A stretch of DNA of 64,000 nt, from assembly GCF_013112485.1 (NCBI RefSeq), contig NZ_JABFHG010000007.1, positions 124,001 to 188,000 on the forward strand, written 5' to 3'. This DNA comes from Roseicella sp. DB1501. Lineage in GTDB: Bacteria; Pseudomonadota; Alphaproteobacteria; Acetobacterales; Acetobacteraceae. The notes under the pieces were generated by a model. It was not told the origin of the DNA. It saw only the letters and a program-made list of their open reading frames with translations, and ran no database searches. Below, piece by piece: positions 34,551-44,960 of this stretch. Numbering within the stretch: position 1 is the stretch's first letter; the number at the start of each line of letters is the position of its first letter. Made by a program: the position numbers and the translations under genes.

Positions 34551-36203
34551 ATGTCCGCCACCCTCGAAGCAACCGCCCCGGCGGCCGCCCAGGCGCTCGA
34601 CTTCGATGCCATCATCATCGGGGCGGGCATGTCGGGCCTGTATCAGCTTCTCCGCCTGCGCCAGCTCGGCCTGCGCGTCCGGGTCTTCGAGGCCGGCACC
34701 GGCGTCGGCGGCACCTGGTACTGGAACCGCTATCCCGGCGCCCGCTTCGATTCCGAGAGCTATTCCTACGGCTATTCCTTTTCGAAGGAGCTGCTCGAGG
34801 AATGGAGCTGGTCGGAGCATTTCGCGCCGCAGCCGGAGACGCAGCGCTACCTCAATTTCGTCGCCGACAAGTTCGACCTCCACCGCGACATCCAGTTCAA
34901 GGCCCGCGTCGCCTCGGCGCACTGGCAGGGGGCGGAAGGGCAGGAGCAGGGCCGCCACTGGGCGGTGACGCTCGAGGATGGCAGCCGCCACACCGCGCGC
35001 CACCTCATCACCGCGATCGGCGTGCTCTCGGCCCCGACCCTGCCGCGCTTCGAGGGCATCGACACCTTCCAGGGCCAGTCCTTCCACACCGCCCGCTGGC
35101 CGCATGAGCCGGTGGATTTCCGCGGCAAGCGCGTCGCGGTGATCGGCACCGGGGCGACGGGTGTGCAGACCATCCAGGAGGTGGCGAAGACCGCCGGGCA
35201 CCTCACGGTGTTCCAACGCACGCCCAATTGGTGCGCGCCGCTGCACAACCGGCCGATCACCGAGGAGGAGCAGCGGGAGATCAAGGCCGGCTATCCGGAG
35301 ATCTTCCGGCGCTGCCAGGAGACCTTCTCCTGCTTCATGCACACGCCCGACCCGCGCGGCACCTTCGAGGTCTCGAAGGAGGAGCGCGAGGCTTTCTACG
35401 AGACGCTCTACGCCTCCCCCGGCTTCGGCATCTGGGTCGGCAATTTCCGCGACATGCTGACCGACCGGGCGGCGAACAAGGAGATCTCCGACTTCGTCGC
35501 CAACAAGATCCGCCAGCGGGTGAAGGACCCGAAGGTGGCGGAGATGCTGATCCCGAAGAATCACGGCTTCGGCACCCGCCGCGTGCCGCTCGAGACCCGC
35601 TACTACGAGGTCTACAACCAGCCCAACGTCCTGCTGGTGGACAGCAAGGCGACGCCGATCGAGCGCATCACCCCGACCGGCATCAAGACCAGCGAGGCCG
35701 AGTATCCCTTCGACATCATCATCTACGCCACCGGCTTCGACGCCATCACCGGCGCCTTCGACCGCATCGACATCCGGGGCTGCGACGGGAAGCGGCTGAA
35801 GGATCGCTGGGCGCATGGGCCGGAGACCTTCATGGGCATGATGGTCGAGGGCTTCCCCAACATGCTCATGCTGATGGGCCCGCATACCGCGCTCGGCAAC
35901 ATCCCGCGCAGCATCGAGTACAACGTGGACTGGGTGACGCGGCTGCTGCGCTTCATGCAGGAGAAGGGCCTCACCTTCGCCGAGGCACGGCCGGAGGCGG
36001 TGCAGGCCTGGACGGACCATGTGAAGCTGGTCGGCGCCGGGCTGCTCTCGACCGAGGTGGATAGCTGGATGACCGGCATCAACAGCAATGTCGAGGGCAA
36101 GCAGACCCGCATCATCGCCCGCTACAGCGGCAGCGCCCCGGAATACCGCGCCTGGTGCGACGCGGTGGCCGACAAGGGCTATCCTGACCTCGTCCTCGCC
36201 TGA
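34551..36203 (+). CDS. Baeyer-Villiger monooxygenase (flavin-containing)
   Basis: Flavoprotein monooxygenase (550 aa) that inserts oxygen next to a ketone, making an ester or lactone with NADPH and O2. It has the FAD site IGAGMSGLY (about 23-31), the family fingerprint FxGxxxHxxxWP as FQGQSFHTARWP (173-184), and the NADPH site IGTGATGVQ. Length matches cyclohexanone/phenylacetone monooxygenases. The ATG at 34551 has GGAGGA before it. A serine hydrolase gene follows after 10 bp, which fits hydrolysis of the ester product. The ketone substrate is unknown. Confidence 0.93.
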   Translation: MSATLEATAPAAAQALDFDAIIIGAGMSGLYQLLRLRQLGLRVRVFEAGTGVGGTWYWNRYPGARFDSESYSYGYSFSKELLEEWSWSEHFAPQPETQRYLNFVADKFDLHRDIQFKARVASAHWQGAEGQEQGRHWAVTLEDGSRHTARHLITAIGVLSAPTLPRFEGIDTFQGQSFHTARWPHEPVDFRGKRVAVIGTGATGVQTIQEVAKTAGHLTVFQRTPNWCAPLHNRPITEEEQREIKAGYPEIFRRCQETFSCFMHTPDPRGTFEVSKEEREAFYETLYASPGFGIWVGNFRDMLTDRAANKEISDFVANKIRQRVKDPKVAEMLIPKNHGFGTRRVPLETRYYEVYNQPNVLLVDSKATPIERITPTGIKTSEAEYPFDIIIYATGFDAITGAFDRIDIRGCDGKRLKDRWAHGPETFMGMMVEGFPNMLMLMGPHTALGNIPRSIEYNVDWVTRLLRFMQEKGLTFAEARPEAVQAWTDHVKLVGAGLLSTEVDSWMTGINSNVEGKQTRIIARYSGSAPEYRAWCDAVADKGYPDLVLA

Positions 36204-36213
36204 GGCGGCGCCG

Positions 36214-37386
36214 ATGACCACGACCGCCGCGATCGATCAGGTGCTGCGCCAGGCGGTGGAGAGCGGCGCGGTGCCGGGTGTCGTCGCCCTCGCCGCCGAC
36301 CGTGACGGCCCGATCTACGAGGGCGCCTTCGGCCGCCGCAGTCTCGCCGGCCCGACGCCGATGACGCCGGACACGGTGTTCTGGGTCGCCTCCATGACCA
36401 AGGCGGTGACCTCGGTCGCCGCCATGCAGCTCGTCGAGGAGGGGCGGCTCTCGCTCGATGCCCCGCTCGGCCCGCTGCTGCCCGGCCTCGCCGCGCCGCA
36501 GGTGCTGGAGGGCTTCGCCCCTGACGGCACGCCGTGCCTGCGGCCGGCGCGCCGGCCGATCACGCTGCGCCATCTCCTCACCCACACCGCCGGCTTCGCC
36601 TACAACACCTGGAACGCCGATATCGGCCGCTACATGGAGGCGACCGGCCTGCCGGCGCCGCGCAGCGGCAGGTTGGTCTCGCTGGAGGCGCCTCTGGTGC
36701 GCGAGCCGGGGGAGCGCTGGGAATACAGCATCGCCACCGACTGGGTCGGCCGCGCGGTGGAGGCGGCGAGCGGTGAGCGGCTGGAACGCTACGTCTTCGC
36801 CCGCATCCTGGAGCCTCTCGGCATGCAGGACAGCGGCTTCGTCCCCGGACCAGCCCAGCGCGCCCGCCGCGCCGGGACGCATCAGCGCGGCGAGGATGGC
36901 CGGCTCACGCCGATCGACTTCGCCCTGCCGGAGGCGCCGGAGTTCTTCGGCGGCGGCGGCGGGCTGCTCTCCACCGGACCGGACTATCTCCGCTTCCTGC
37001 GCATGCTGCTCGGCGGCGGCCGGCTGGACGGCGCGCAGGTGCTGCGGCCGGAGACGGTGGCCGAGATGGGCCGCAACCAGATCGGCACCCTCGCCTTCCA
37101 GCCGCTGCGCAGCGTGCTGCCGGCGATCTCCCGCGACTGCGATCCCTTCCCCGGCACGGTCTGCCGCTGGGGGCTCGGCTTCCTCATCAACGAGACCGAC
37201 ATCCCCGGCCGCCGCGCCGCCGGCGGCCTGGCCTGGGCCGGGCTCGGCAATACCTGGTTCTGGCTCGATCCGCGGCGCGGCCTCGCCGGGCTGCTGCTGA
37301 CGCAGATCCTGCCCTTCGCCGACCCTGCGGTGCTCGACCTCTTCGCCGGCTTCGAGACCGCCCTTTACGCCTCGCGGGCCGGCTGA
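36214..37386 (+). CDS. Serine hydrolase of the beta-lactamase/class C esterase family
   Basis: Serine hydrolase (390 aa) with the class C fold. The catalytic SxxK is SMTK (60-63), the Tyr is in YSIATDW (about 171), and a C-terminal GG-rich strand closes the site. Such proteins act as esterases or lactonases as often as beta-lactamases. It lacks a signal peptide, so it works in the cytoplasm and is unlikely to be an antibiotic-resistance enzyme. It lies 10 bp after the Baeyer-Villiger gene, which points to cleavage of the ester or lactone that gene makes. Confidence 0.88.
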   Translation: MTTTAAIDQVLRQAVESGAVPGVVALAADRDGPIYEGAFGRRSLAGPTPMTPDTVFWVASMTKAVTSVAAMQLVEEGRLSLDAPLGPLLPGLAAPQVLEGFAPDGTPCLRPARRPITLRHLLTHTAGFAYNTWNADIGRYMEATGLPAPRSGRLVSLEAPLVREPGERWEYSIATDWVGRAVEAASGERLERYVFARILEPLGMQDSGFVPGPAQRARRAGTHQRGEDGRLTPIDFALPEAPEFFGGGGGLLSTGPDYLRFLRMLLGGGRLDGAQVLRPETVAEMGRNQIGTLAFQPLRSVLPAISRDCDPFPGTVCRWGLGFLINETDIPGRRAAGGLAWAGLGNTWFWLDPRRGLAGLLLTQILPFADPAVLDLFAGFETALYASRAG

Positions 37387-37439
37387 TGGCCGGGCCGCTG
37401 GCGCCGCGCTGAAGGATCCACGCTCGGGAGGAGACCGCC

Positions 37440-38414
37440 ATGCCCGGGACCACGCGTCGTCGCCTGCTCGCCGTCCCTGCCCTGCTGGCCGGCGCCGCCC
37501 GGGCCGATCCCGGCTTCCCGGCCCGCCCGCTCACCTGGATCGTCCCTTTCGCCGCCGGCGGAATCACCGATACCAGCGCCCGGATGCTGGCGCAGCGCAT
37601 GGGCGACCATCTCGGCCAACCGGTGGTGGTGGAGAACCGGCCCGGCGCCGGCGGTACCATCGGCGCCGAGGCCGTGGCGCGCAGCGCGCCGGATGGCCAC
37701 ACCCTGCTCTATGGCAGCCAGGGGCCGATCGCCGCGGCGCCGGCCATGCTGCGCAACCTTCGTTACGACCCGCTGCGTGACCTGGCTCCGGTGCACGGCA
37801 TCGCCGCCTCGCCGCATCTCATCGTCACCGGGCCGCAGCAGCCCTGGCGCAACCTGGCCGAGCTGGTGGCGGCGGCGCGGGCGCGGCCGGAGGGGCTGAC
37901 CTATGCCTCGCCCGGCGTTGGCACCTCGCCGCATCTCGCGGCGGAGGGGCTGATGCAGGCGACCGGCACCCGGCTGGTGCACGCCCCCTATGCCAATGGC
38001 ACCCAGGCGCTGAACGACGTCATCAGCGGCCGGGTGGAGGTCATGTGGGACTATCCGCTGACCAGCATGGCGCATGTGCGGGAGGGACGGCTGCGGGCCC
38101 TGGCGGTGACCGACGCGCAGAGGGTGCGGCTGGCGCCCGAGGTGCCGACCGTCGCCGAGGCCGGGCTGCCTGGGGCCGAGGCGCTGCCCTGGGCGGCGCT
38201 CTTCGTCGCTGGCCGCAGCCCGGAGCCTGCCATTGCCCGCCTCGCCGCGGCACTGCGGGCGGCGATGGCCGAGCCGCGGGTGCAGGAATTCTTCGACGGC
38301 ACCGCCACCGTGCTCTGGCCGCAGATGGATGCGCCGGCGCTGCGCGGCTTCCTGGCCGAAGAGCTGCCGCGCGTCGCCGGGCTGATCGCCCGATCCGGGG
38401 CGAAGCCAGGCTAA
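37440..38414 (+). CDS. Tripartite tricarboxylate (Bug/TctC) substrate-binding protein
   Basis: Periplasmic Bug-family binding protein (324 aa). It has a short signal peptide, the LTWIVPFAAGGITDT start, QPVVVENRPGAGG, and YASPGVGTSPHLAAEG in the ligand pocket. It is intact, unlike the copy at 231. A strong GGGAGGAG ribosome site precedes the ATG. It lies 53 bp after the serine hydrolase on the same strand and may bring in or sense the ketone/acid handled by that operon. No membrane partners are present. Confidence 0.9.
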   Translation: MPGTTRRRLLAVPALLAGAARADPGFPARPLTWIVPFAAGGITDTSARMLAQRMGDHLGQPVVVENRPGAGGTIGAEAVARSAPDGHTLLYGSQGPIAAAPAMLRNLRYDPLRDLAPVHGIAASPHLIVTGPQQPWRNLAELVAAARARPEGLTYASPGVGTSPHLAAEGLMQATGTRLVHAPYANGTQALNDVISGRVEVMWDYPLTSMAHVREGRLRALAVTDAQRVRLAPEVPTVAEAGLPGAEALPWAALFVAGRSPEPAIARLAAALRAAMAEPRVQEFFDGTATVLWPQMDAPALRGFLAEELPRVAGLIARSGAKPG

Positions 38415-38520
38415 GAAATCCCCACGACACCGCTGCGCGGCGTCGCGGGGGCCCCGGGATGCGCTCCTGGTCGAAGATTCGCCACAGCCTGCCGCGGCGA
38501 AGCCGCGGCAGGGCAACGGG
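38415..38520 (-). repeat. Dispersed two-hairpin element, family A copy 3
   Basis: The reverse strand matches the elements at 138 and 4208. Here the first hairpin is fullest, CCTGCCGCGG/CCGCGGCAGG with loop CTTCG (38488-38512). The second (38420-38450) pairs CGAC with GTCG in place of CAAA/TTTG, a compensated change. It lies 5 nt after the Bug gene stop and fills the gap to the convergent LLM gene. Confidence 0.75.
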
Positions 38521-38548
38521 AGGCGACTGGATCGGCGCGGCGGTGCCG

Positions 38549-39448
38549 CTACAGGACATCCGCCACGGCGTCGCGGAATTGGCGCATCGCCGCCAGGTGC
38601 TCGGCGGCGCTGCGGCCGGGGATACGGCGGTGGTGGCGGCGGTTGAAGGTGGTGGTCAGCGTCAGATGCGTCGCGCCGAGGCGCTTCCAGTAGCGCGCCT
38701 CCTCGCGCCAGGCGGCCGCGTCGCCGCTGCCGGGCGAGATCCAGACCTCGAGCCCGACCGCGGCCGGGTCGCGCCCTGCCGCCTCCGTCAGGCCGCGCAG
38801 CCGGGCGAGTTCTCCCTCGATCGCGGCGCCGGGCGGGTAGACATTCATGATCCATCCGTCGCCGAGCCGGGCGATGCGCTCCAGCGTCTGCTCGACATGG
38901 CCGCCGAACCAGACCGGGATGCGGCGATGCACCGGCAGCGGGTTGATGCCCGCATCCTCGATGCGGTGCCAGCGCCCGGCGAAGCTGACATGCGGCTCCG
39001 CCCAGAGGCGCTGCATCACCTCCACCTGCTCGGCCGAGCGGCGGCCGCGATTGGCGAAATTCTCGTTCAGCCCGGTGAACTCGACAGGATTCCACCCGAC
39101 GCCGACACCGAGGCGGAACCGCCCGCCGCAGAGCACGTCGAGGCTCGCCGCCTGCTTGGCGACCAGCACCGCCTGGCGCTGCGCCAGGATCAGCACCTGG
39201 GTCGAGAATTCGGTCTCCGGCCGGCAGAACCCGGCGAGGAAGCCGAAGCAGACGAAGGGGTCGTGGAACAGGTCGGCCGAGGTGTTGCGGTCGCCCCAAT
39301 CGGGCCGCGAGGCGGCATTCACCCCGAGCACATGGTCCGGCAGGCCGAGATTGCTGTAGCCGAATTCCTCCGTCGCCCCGGCGAGGTCGCGGACCGCATT
39401 GGGCTCGCCGCCGATATCGACCAGCGGCAGCATGACACCGAGACGCAT
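38549..39448 (-). CDS. LLM class (luciferase-like) flavin-dependent oxidoreductase
   Basis: TIM-barrel oxidoreductase (299 aa) of the bacterial luciferase/F420-FMN family. It has the strands MRLGVMLPL, GLPDHVLGVN, TQVLILAQRQAVLVAKQAAS and RFRLGVGVGWNPVEF, and the C-terminal IPVWFGGH block. The cofactor is either FMN or F420; the sequence alone does not tell. A very strong GGGGGGAGGG ribosome site precedes the ATG. It lies upstream of the family A element and just after the PLP-enzyme gene (62 bp), on the same strand. Confidence 0.9.
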   Translation of the reverse strand: MRLGVMLPLVDIGGEPNAVRDLAGATEEFGYSNLGLPDHVLGVNAASRPDWGDRNTSADLFHDPFVCFGFLAGFCRPETEFSTQVLILAQRQAVLVAKQAASLDVLCGGRFRLGVGVGWNPVEFTGLNENFANRGRRSAEQVEVMQRLWAEPHVSFAGRWHRIEDAGINPLPVHRRIPVWFGGHVEQTLERIARLGDGWIMNVYPPGAAIEGELARLRGLTEAAGRDPAAVGLEVWISPGSGDAAAWREEARYWKRLGATHLTLTTTFNRRHHRRIPGRSAAEHLAAMRQFRDAVADVL

Positions 39449-39510
39449 GCGACCCTCCCCCCTTCGATGCAGGATGCAGGCTGGGCCGTCCCGGCGCCGC
39501 GGTCCAGCGT

Positions 39511-40656
39511 CTATAGGGAGCGCAGCCGGGTCAGCAGGCGGTCCACTTCCGCCTCGGTGTGATAGAGGCCGAAGCCGAAGCGCAGGCGGCGGCCGCGCCG
39601 GTCGGTGACGATCCCGGCGGCGGCGAGCCGTGCCTGCCAGGCCTCGGCTTCCTCCAGGTCGAAGGCGAGGAAATTGCCGCGTCGGCGCTCGGCGAGCGGC
39701 ACCACCAGCCGCGCCGGATCGAGCCCGGTGCCGGGCAGACCGGCGACGAAGCGCGCCTGCAAGGCATGGCTATGGGCATGGATGGCGCCGGCATCGAGGC
39801 CGAGCCCGGCCAGCCAGTCCATGGCCGCATTCAGCCGGTACAGGCCGGAAGGGTCGAAGGTGGCGCCCATGAAGCGCCAGCCATCCGCCGCATAGCCAAC
39901 GCCATCGCCGCCCCCGGCCAGGGCGCCGAAGCCGGCGAACCAGCCGGTGACGCGCGGCCGCGGCAGCCAGCCGGGCGGGGCGTGCAGGAAGCAGGCGCCC
40001 TCGCCCGCCATGGCGTATTTGTAGCCGCCGGCGAGGTAGAAGGCGCGGTCGGCGAGGCTGGCGAGATCGACCGGCTTCGCCAGGAAGGCGTGGTAGCCAT
40101 CGATCACCAGCACCGCCTCGCCCGCCGCCGCGGCCAGCGCCGCGAACCCCTCCTGGGCATAGCCGCTGTGGAAGAAGACCTCGCTGCTCCAGATCAGGTC
40201 GAAGCCCTGCGGCGCCGTCTCGACCAGGCGCGGCAGGCAGTCCGGGCCGGGCTCGCTCGGGATGCGGGTGACGGTGACCAGCCCCTCCTCCTCCAGCCGC
40301 GCGAGCTGGCGGGCGAGGCTGTGGAACTCGCCATCCGTGGTCAGCAGGCGCGGCGGGCGACGCGCCGGCAGGGAGGAGAGCAGGCGCAGCACGAATTCAT
40401 GCGTATTGGGCGCAAAGGCGATGGTCGTCGGATCGGACAGCGCCAGGTGCCGCGCGATATGCCGCTGCGCCGCCTGCCAGATCGGGCCGAGCACATGCTC
40501 CCACTTATCGTCCTGCAAGCGGGCCGCATCGTCCCAGGCGGCGAGCTGCGCTTCACGCGTTACGTCGGGCCAGGGATGGTGGCTGTGCGCGGCGACATGC
40601 AGCCGCTCCGGTTCGGCGCCGAGGAAGCGGGAAAAATGCGCGCGCAGGTCCAGCAT
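39511..40656 (-). CDS. Class V aminotransferase-fold PLP enzyme, kynureninase candidate
   Basis: PLP enzyme (381 aa) with the fold-type I class V pattern. It starts MLDLRAHFSRFLGAEPERLH, has AAHSHHPWPDV early, and the cofactor Lys at about 213 in GGYKYAMAGEGACF. It resembles proteins labelled kynureninase/PvdN-like, but it lacks the classic kynureninase start region. Context is the best guide: it is divergent from tryptophan dioxygenase with only 58 bp between, and a kynureninase is the missing step of the cluster. The GAGGGGAAAACC site fits ATG 40656. A shared palindrome-like operator lies between the two starts. Confidence 0.8.
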   Translation of the reverse strand: MLDLRAHFSRFLGAEPERLHVAAHSHHPWPDVTREAQLAAWDDAARLQDDKWEHVLGPIWQAAQRHIARHLALSDPTTIAFAPNTHEFVLRLLSSLPARRPPRLLTTDGEFHSLARQLARLEEEGLVTVTRIPSEPGPDCLPRLVETAPQGFDLIWSSEVFFHSGYAQEGFAALAAAAGEAVLVIDGYHAFLAKPVDLASLADRAFYLAGGYKYAMAGEGACFLHAPPGWLPRPRVTGWFAGFGALAGGGDGVGYAADGWRFMGATFDPSGLYRLNAAMDWLAGLGLDAGAIHAHSHALQARFVAGLPGTGLDPARLVVPLAERRRGNFLAFDLEEAEAWQARLAAAGIVTDRRGRRLRFGFGLYHTEAEVDRLLTRLRSL

Positions 40657-40677
40657 GGTTTTCCCCTCGCCTGTTCG

Positions 40678-40689
40678 TTTAAGCTTGAA
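40678..40689. promoter_or_regulatory. Candidate MarR operator, site 1 (variant)
   Basis: TTTAAGCTTGAA, part of the 14-bp near-palindrome GTTTAAGCTTGAAC. On the reverse strand (TTCAAGCTTAAA) it differs at 2 of 12 positions from the exact motif TTGAAGCCTAAA found at 45759, 45821 and 54678. It lies 21 nt before the PLP-enzyme start and 25 nt before the kynA start, so it can serve both. Confidence 0.55.
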
Positions 40690-40714
40690 CCATAGACCCG
40701 CAAGGAGGGTTGCC

Positions 40715-41542
40715 GTGGTCGAAGGCGTCGAGACCGATTTCAGCCGCCGCATGAGCTATGGTGACTACCTGCAGCTCGACCGGCTGCTCTCCGCCCAGGC
40801 GCCGCTCTCCGGCCGGCATGACGAGACGCTGTTCATCATCATCCACCAGGTGCAGGAGCTATGGATGAAGCTCTTCGGCCATGAGCTGGCGCTGGTGATG
40901 GACTGCCTGCGGCAGGACGCGCTGCGCCCGGCCTTCAAGGCCTTCGCCCGCATCGCCCGGGTGCAGGCGCAGCTCATCGGCGCCTGGGACGTGCTGACCA
41001 CCATGACGCCGCATGACTACTTGGCCTTCCGCGACAGCCTCGGCAGCTCCTCCGGCTTCCAGTCCTGGCAGTACCGGCTGCTGGAGCTGCAACTCGGCGC
41101 GCGCGATCCCTTCATGCTGCAGCCGCATCGCCACCGGCCGGAGCTGCTGGCGCCGCTCGAGGCCGCGCTGCGGGCCCCTTCCCTCTATGACGAGGCGCTG
41201 CGGCTGCTGGCCCGCCGCGGCCTGCCGGTGCCGCAGGCGGTGCTGGCGCGCGACGTGGCGCAGCCGCATGCGCCCGATGCCGGCGTCGCCGCCGCCTGGG
41301 CCGAGGTCTACGAACAGGCGGCTGCGCATTTCGACCTCTACGAGCTGGCCGAGGAGCTGGTCGATCTCGACGACGCCTTCCAGACCTGGCGCTTCCGCCA
41401 CCGGCAGGTGGTGGAGCGCATCATCGGCCGCCGTCCCGGCACCGGCGGGTCGAGCGGCGTCGCCTATCTGCAGGCGGCGCTGGAGCGTCGCTTCTTCCCC
41501 GAGCTCTGGTCCGTGCGCACGCAGATCAAAGCTCCGCGCTGA
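40715..41542 (+). CDS. kynA: Tryptophan 2,3-dioxygenase
   Basis: Heme enzyme (275 aa) that opens the indole ring of L-tryptophan to N-formylkynurenine. It has MSYGDYLQLDRLL near the start, the distal pocket HDETLFIIIHQVQELWMK (H44), the substrate region SSSGFQSWQYR, and the heme-ligand segment RFRHRQVVERIIGRRPGTGG (H229). Length matches the usual 275-280. It starts at GTG with a strong AAGGAGGG site. It is divergent from the PLP enzyme and converges on the RidA gene with only 6 bp between, so it is monocistronic. Confidence 0.97.
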   Translation: MVEGVETDFSRRMSYGDYLQLDRLLSAQAPLSGRHDETLFIIIHQVQELWMKLFGHELALVMDCLRQDALRPAFKAFARIARVQAQLIGAWDVLTTMTPHDYLAFRDSLGSSSGFQSWQYRLLELQLGARDPFMLQPHRHRPELLAPLEAALRAPSLYDEALRLLARRGLPVPQAVLARDVAQPHAPDAGVAAAWAEVYEQAAAHFDLYELAEELVDLDDAFQTWRFRHRQVVERIIGRRPGTGGSSGVAYLQAALERRFFPELWSVRTQIKAPR

Positions 41543-41548
41543 AGCGGT

Positions 41549-41940
41549 TCAATCCGGCAGGATCGCCGTCGCCTCGATCTCGACCCGCGCCTCCGGCTCG
41601 ACCAGCGCCGCCACCTGCACCAGCGTCATGGCGGGGAAATGCCGGCCCATCACGCCGCGATAGGCGGGGCCGAGAGCGGCGAGGCTGTCGCGGTACTCGG
41701 CGATGTCCGTCACGTACCAGGTGAGGCGGCCGATATGCTCCGCCCGCCCGCCCGCCTCGGCCAGCACGGCGAGGATGTTGCGCAGCGCCTGCTCCACCTG
41801 GGCGACGAGGCCGGTTGGGAAGCGTCCCTCCGCATCCCATCCCACCTGGCCGCCGACCAGCACCACGCGGCCCTGCCCCTCCATGCCGTTGGCATAGCCC
41901 TTCGGCACGGGCCAGTCCGGCGGTTGCAACCGACGGAGGG

Positions 41941-41944
<4 letters not shown>
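41549..41944 (-). CDS. RidA family protein, probable pathway deaminase
   Basis: RidA/YjgF-type protein (131 aa). It has VVLVGGQVGWDAEGRFPTG, the helix QALRNILAVLAEAGG, LTWYVTDIAEYR and the C-terminal strand EARVEIEATAILPD. It starts at GTG, overlapping the CoA-ligase stop by 4 bp (GTGA), so it is the last gene of the SDR-MarR-hydratase-ligase operon. RidA proteins hydrolyse enamines. The dearomatised product of 2-aminobenzoyl-CoA is an enamine, so this could remove its amino group; that is an inference from context. Confidence 0.85.
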
Positions 41945-43584
<1,640 letters not shown>

Positions 43585-43641
43585 CGCCGCCTCCAGCCGG
43601 TTGCGCCGCGTGACCTGCCTCCCCTCCCCCGAAGGGTGTTC

Positions 43642-44451
43642 CTAATCGCCCTTGAACTCTGGCCGTCGCTTGGCCACGAACCCTTCGTAGGCGCGGCGGA
43701 AATCGCCTGTCGTCATGCAGAGCGCCTGGGCCACCGCCTCGGCCTCGATCGCCTGCTCGACCGACATGGCCCATTCCATCTGCAGCATCCGCTTGGTCAT
43801 GGCATGGGCGAAGCCGGGGCCCTCGGCGAGCTCCCGCGCCAGTGCCGCCGCGGCGTCGGCCAGCGCGTCCGGCGGGTGCAGCGCGTTGAAGAAGCCCCAG
43901 GCCAGCCCCTCCTCGGCGCTCATCGCCCGGCCGAGATAGAGCAGCTCGCTGGCCCGCCCCTGGCCGATGATCCGCGGCAGAATGGCGCAGGCCCCCATGT
44001 CGCAGCCGGCGAGGCCGACGCGGTTGAAGAGGAAGGCGGTCCTCGCCCGCGGCGTCGCCAGCCGCAGATCCGCCGCCATGGCGATGATGGCGCCCGCTCC
44101 CGCCGCGACGCCATCGACCGCGGCGATGATCGGCTGCGGGCAGGCGCGCATCGCCTTGACCAGCTCCCCGGTCATGGCGGTGAACTGCATCAGCCCCCTG
44201 GTGTCCCGCTCGAGCAGCGGGCCGATGATCTCGTGCACATCGCCGCCCGAGCAGAAATTCCCGCCCGCCCCGGCGATGGTGAAGACCCGCACCGCCTCAT
44301 CCTGCGCCGCCTTGCGGAACAGCCCGGCGAGCTCGGCATAGCTCTCGAAGGTCAGCGGGTTCTTGCGCTCCGGCCGGTCCAGGGTGATGACCGCGACCGC
44401 ATCCTCGACGCTGAGCCGAAAATGCTCGGCATGATGACCGGCGATGCTCAT
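43642..44451 (-). CDS. Enoyl-CoA hydratase/isomerase family protein
   Basis: Crotonase-fold enzyme (269 aa). The oxyanion segments are [15 protein letters not shown] and [19 protein letters not shown]. The active-site helix reads [20 protein letters not shown]: the usual Glu is missing and an Asp (CDMG) sits near the second position, a pattern seen in branches acting on ring-derived CoA esters. It may hydrate or open the alicyclic CoA intermediate made by the monooxygenase/reductase. Its ATG overlaps the MarR stop by 4 bp. Confidence 0.88.
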   Translation of the reverse strand: MSIAGHHAEHFRLSVEDAVAVITLDRPERKNPLTFESYAELAGLFRKAAQDEAVRVFTIAGAGGNFCSGGDVHEIIGPLLERDTRGLMQFTAMTGELVKAMRACPQPIIAAVDGVAAGAGAIIAMAADLRLATPRARTAFLFNRVGLAGCDMGACAILPRIIGQGRASELLYLGRAMSAEEGLAWGFFNALHPPDALADAAAALARELAEGPGFAHAMTKRMLQMEWAMSVEQAIEAEAVAQALCMTTGDFRRAYEGFVAKRRPEFKGD

Positions 44452-44960
44452 GCCTCCTCCCCCTCCAGCCCGGCCCGCACGCTCGCCTTGGCGCGACCGA
44501 GCAGGGCATGCAGCGCGGCGCGCTCCGCCGGGGCGAGGCCGGTCAGCAATTCGGCGATCCAGTCCTCATGCACCCGCGACTGCCGGGCGAATTCGCGGCG
44601 GCCGCGCGCGGTCAGGCGCAGGGTCTGGGCGCGCCGGTCGGTCGGACTCACCCGCCGCTCGATCAGCCCCTCCTCCTCCAGCCGGGCGGCGAGGCCGGTG
44701 ACATTGCCGTTGCTGACCATCATCCGGCGCGAGACCTCGCCGAGCGTCAGCCCGCCCGGCGCCCGCTCGAGCTGCGCCAGCAGGTCGAAGCGCGGCAGGG
44801 TGGTGTCGAACTCCCGCCGCAGCCGGCGGCGGATCTCCGCCTCGATCAGAGTGGTGCAGGTCAGCAGCCGCAGCCAGAGCCGCAGCTCGTCCTTGTGGCC
44901 GGGCGGCGCGCCGGCCAGCGCCGTCTCGGCATCGACATGCCGGGTGAGGTCGTCGGGCAT
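44448..44960 (-). CDS. MarR-family transcriptional regulator
   Basis: Winged-helix regulator (170 aa). The DNA-binding part is [20 protein letters not shown], then [20 protein letters not shown], the wing typical of MarR proteins. Regulators of this group in aromatic-CoA pathways are commonly relieved by the CoA thioester intermediate. It lies inside the operon it probably controls: the SDR stop overlaps its start by 1 bp and its stop overlaps the hydratase start by 4 bp. The repeated TTGAAGCCTAAA motif in the cluster is its best candidate binding site, though this is unproven. Confidence 0.9.
   Translation of the reverse strand: MPDDLTRHVDAETALAGAPPGHKDELRLWLRLLTCTTLIEAEIRRRLRREFDTTLPRFDLLAQLERAPGGLTLGEVSRRMMVSNGNVTGLAARLEEEGLIERRVSPTDRRAQTLRLTARGRREFARQSRVHEDWIAELLTGLAPAERAALHALLGRAKASVRAGLEGEEA

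Noticed and set aside
33064-34968. A 634-codon forward frame opposite the MFS carrier
   Set aside because: Asp/Ala/Glu/Gly-rich nonsense without hydrophobic or domain pattern; the reverse frame is a clear MFS protein.
36214-37386. Beta-lactamase resistance gene
   Set aside because: It has no signal peptide and sits in an operon with a Baeyer-Villiger enzyme; class C esterases share the same motifs.
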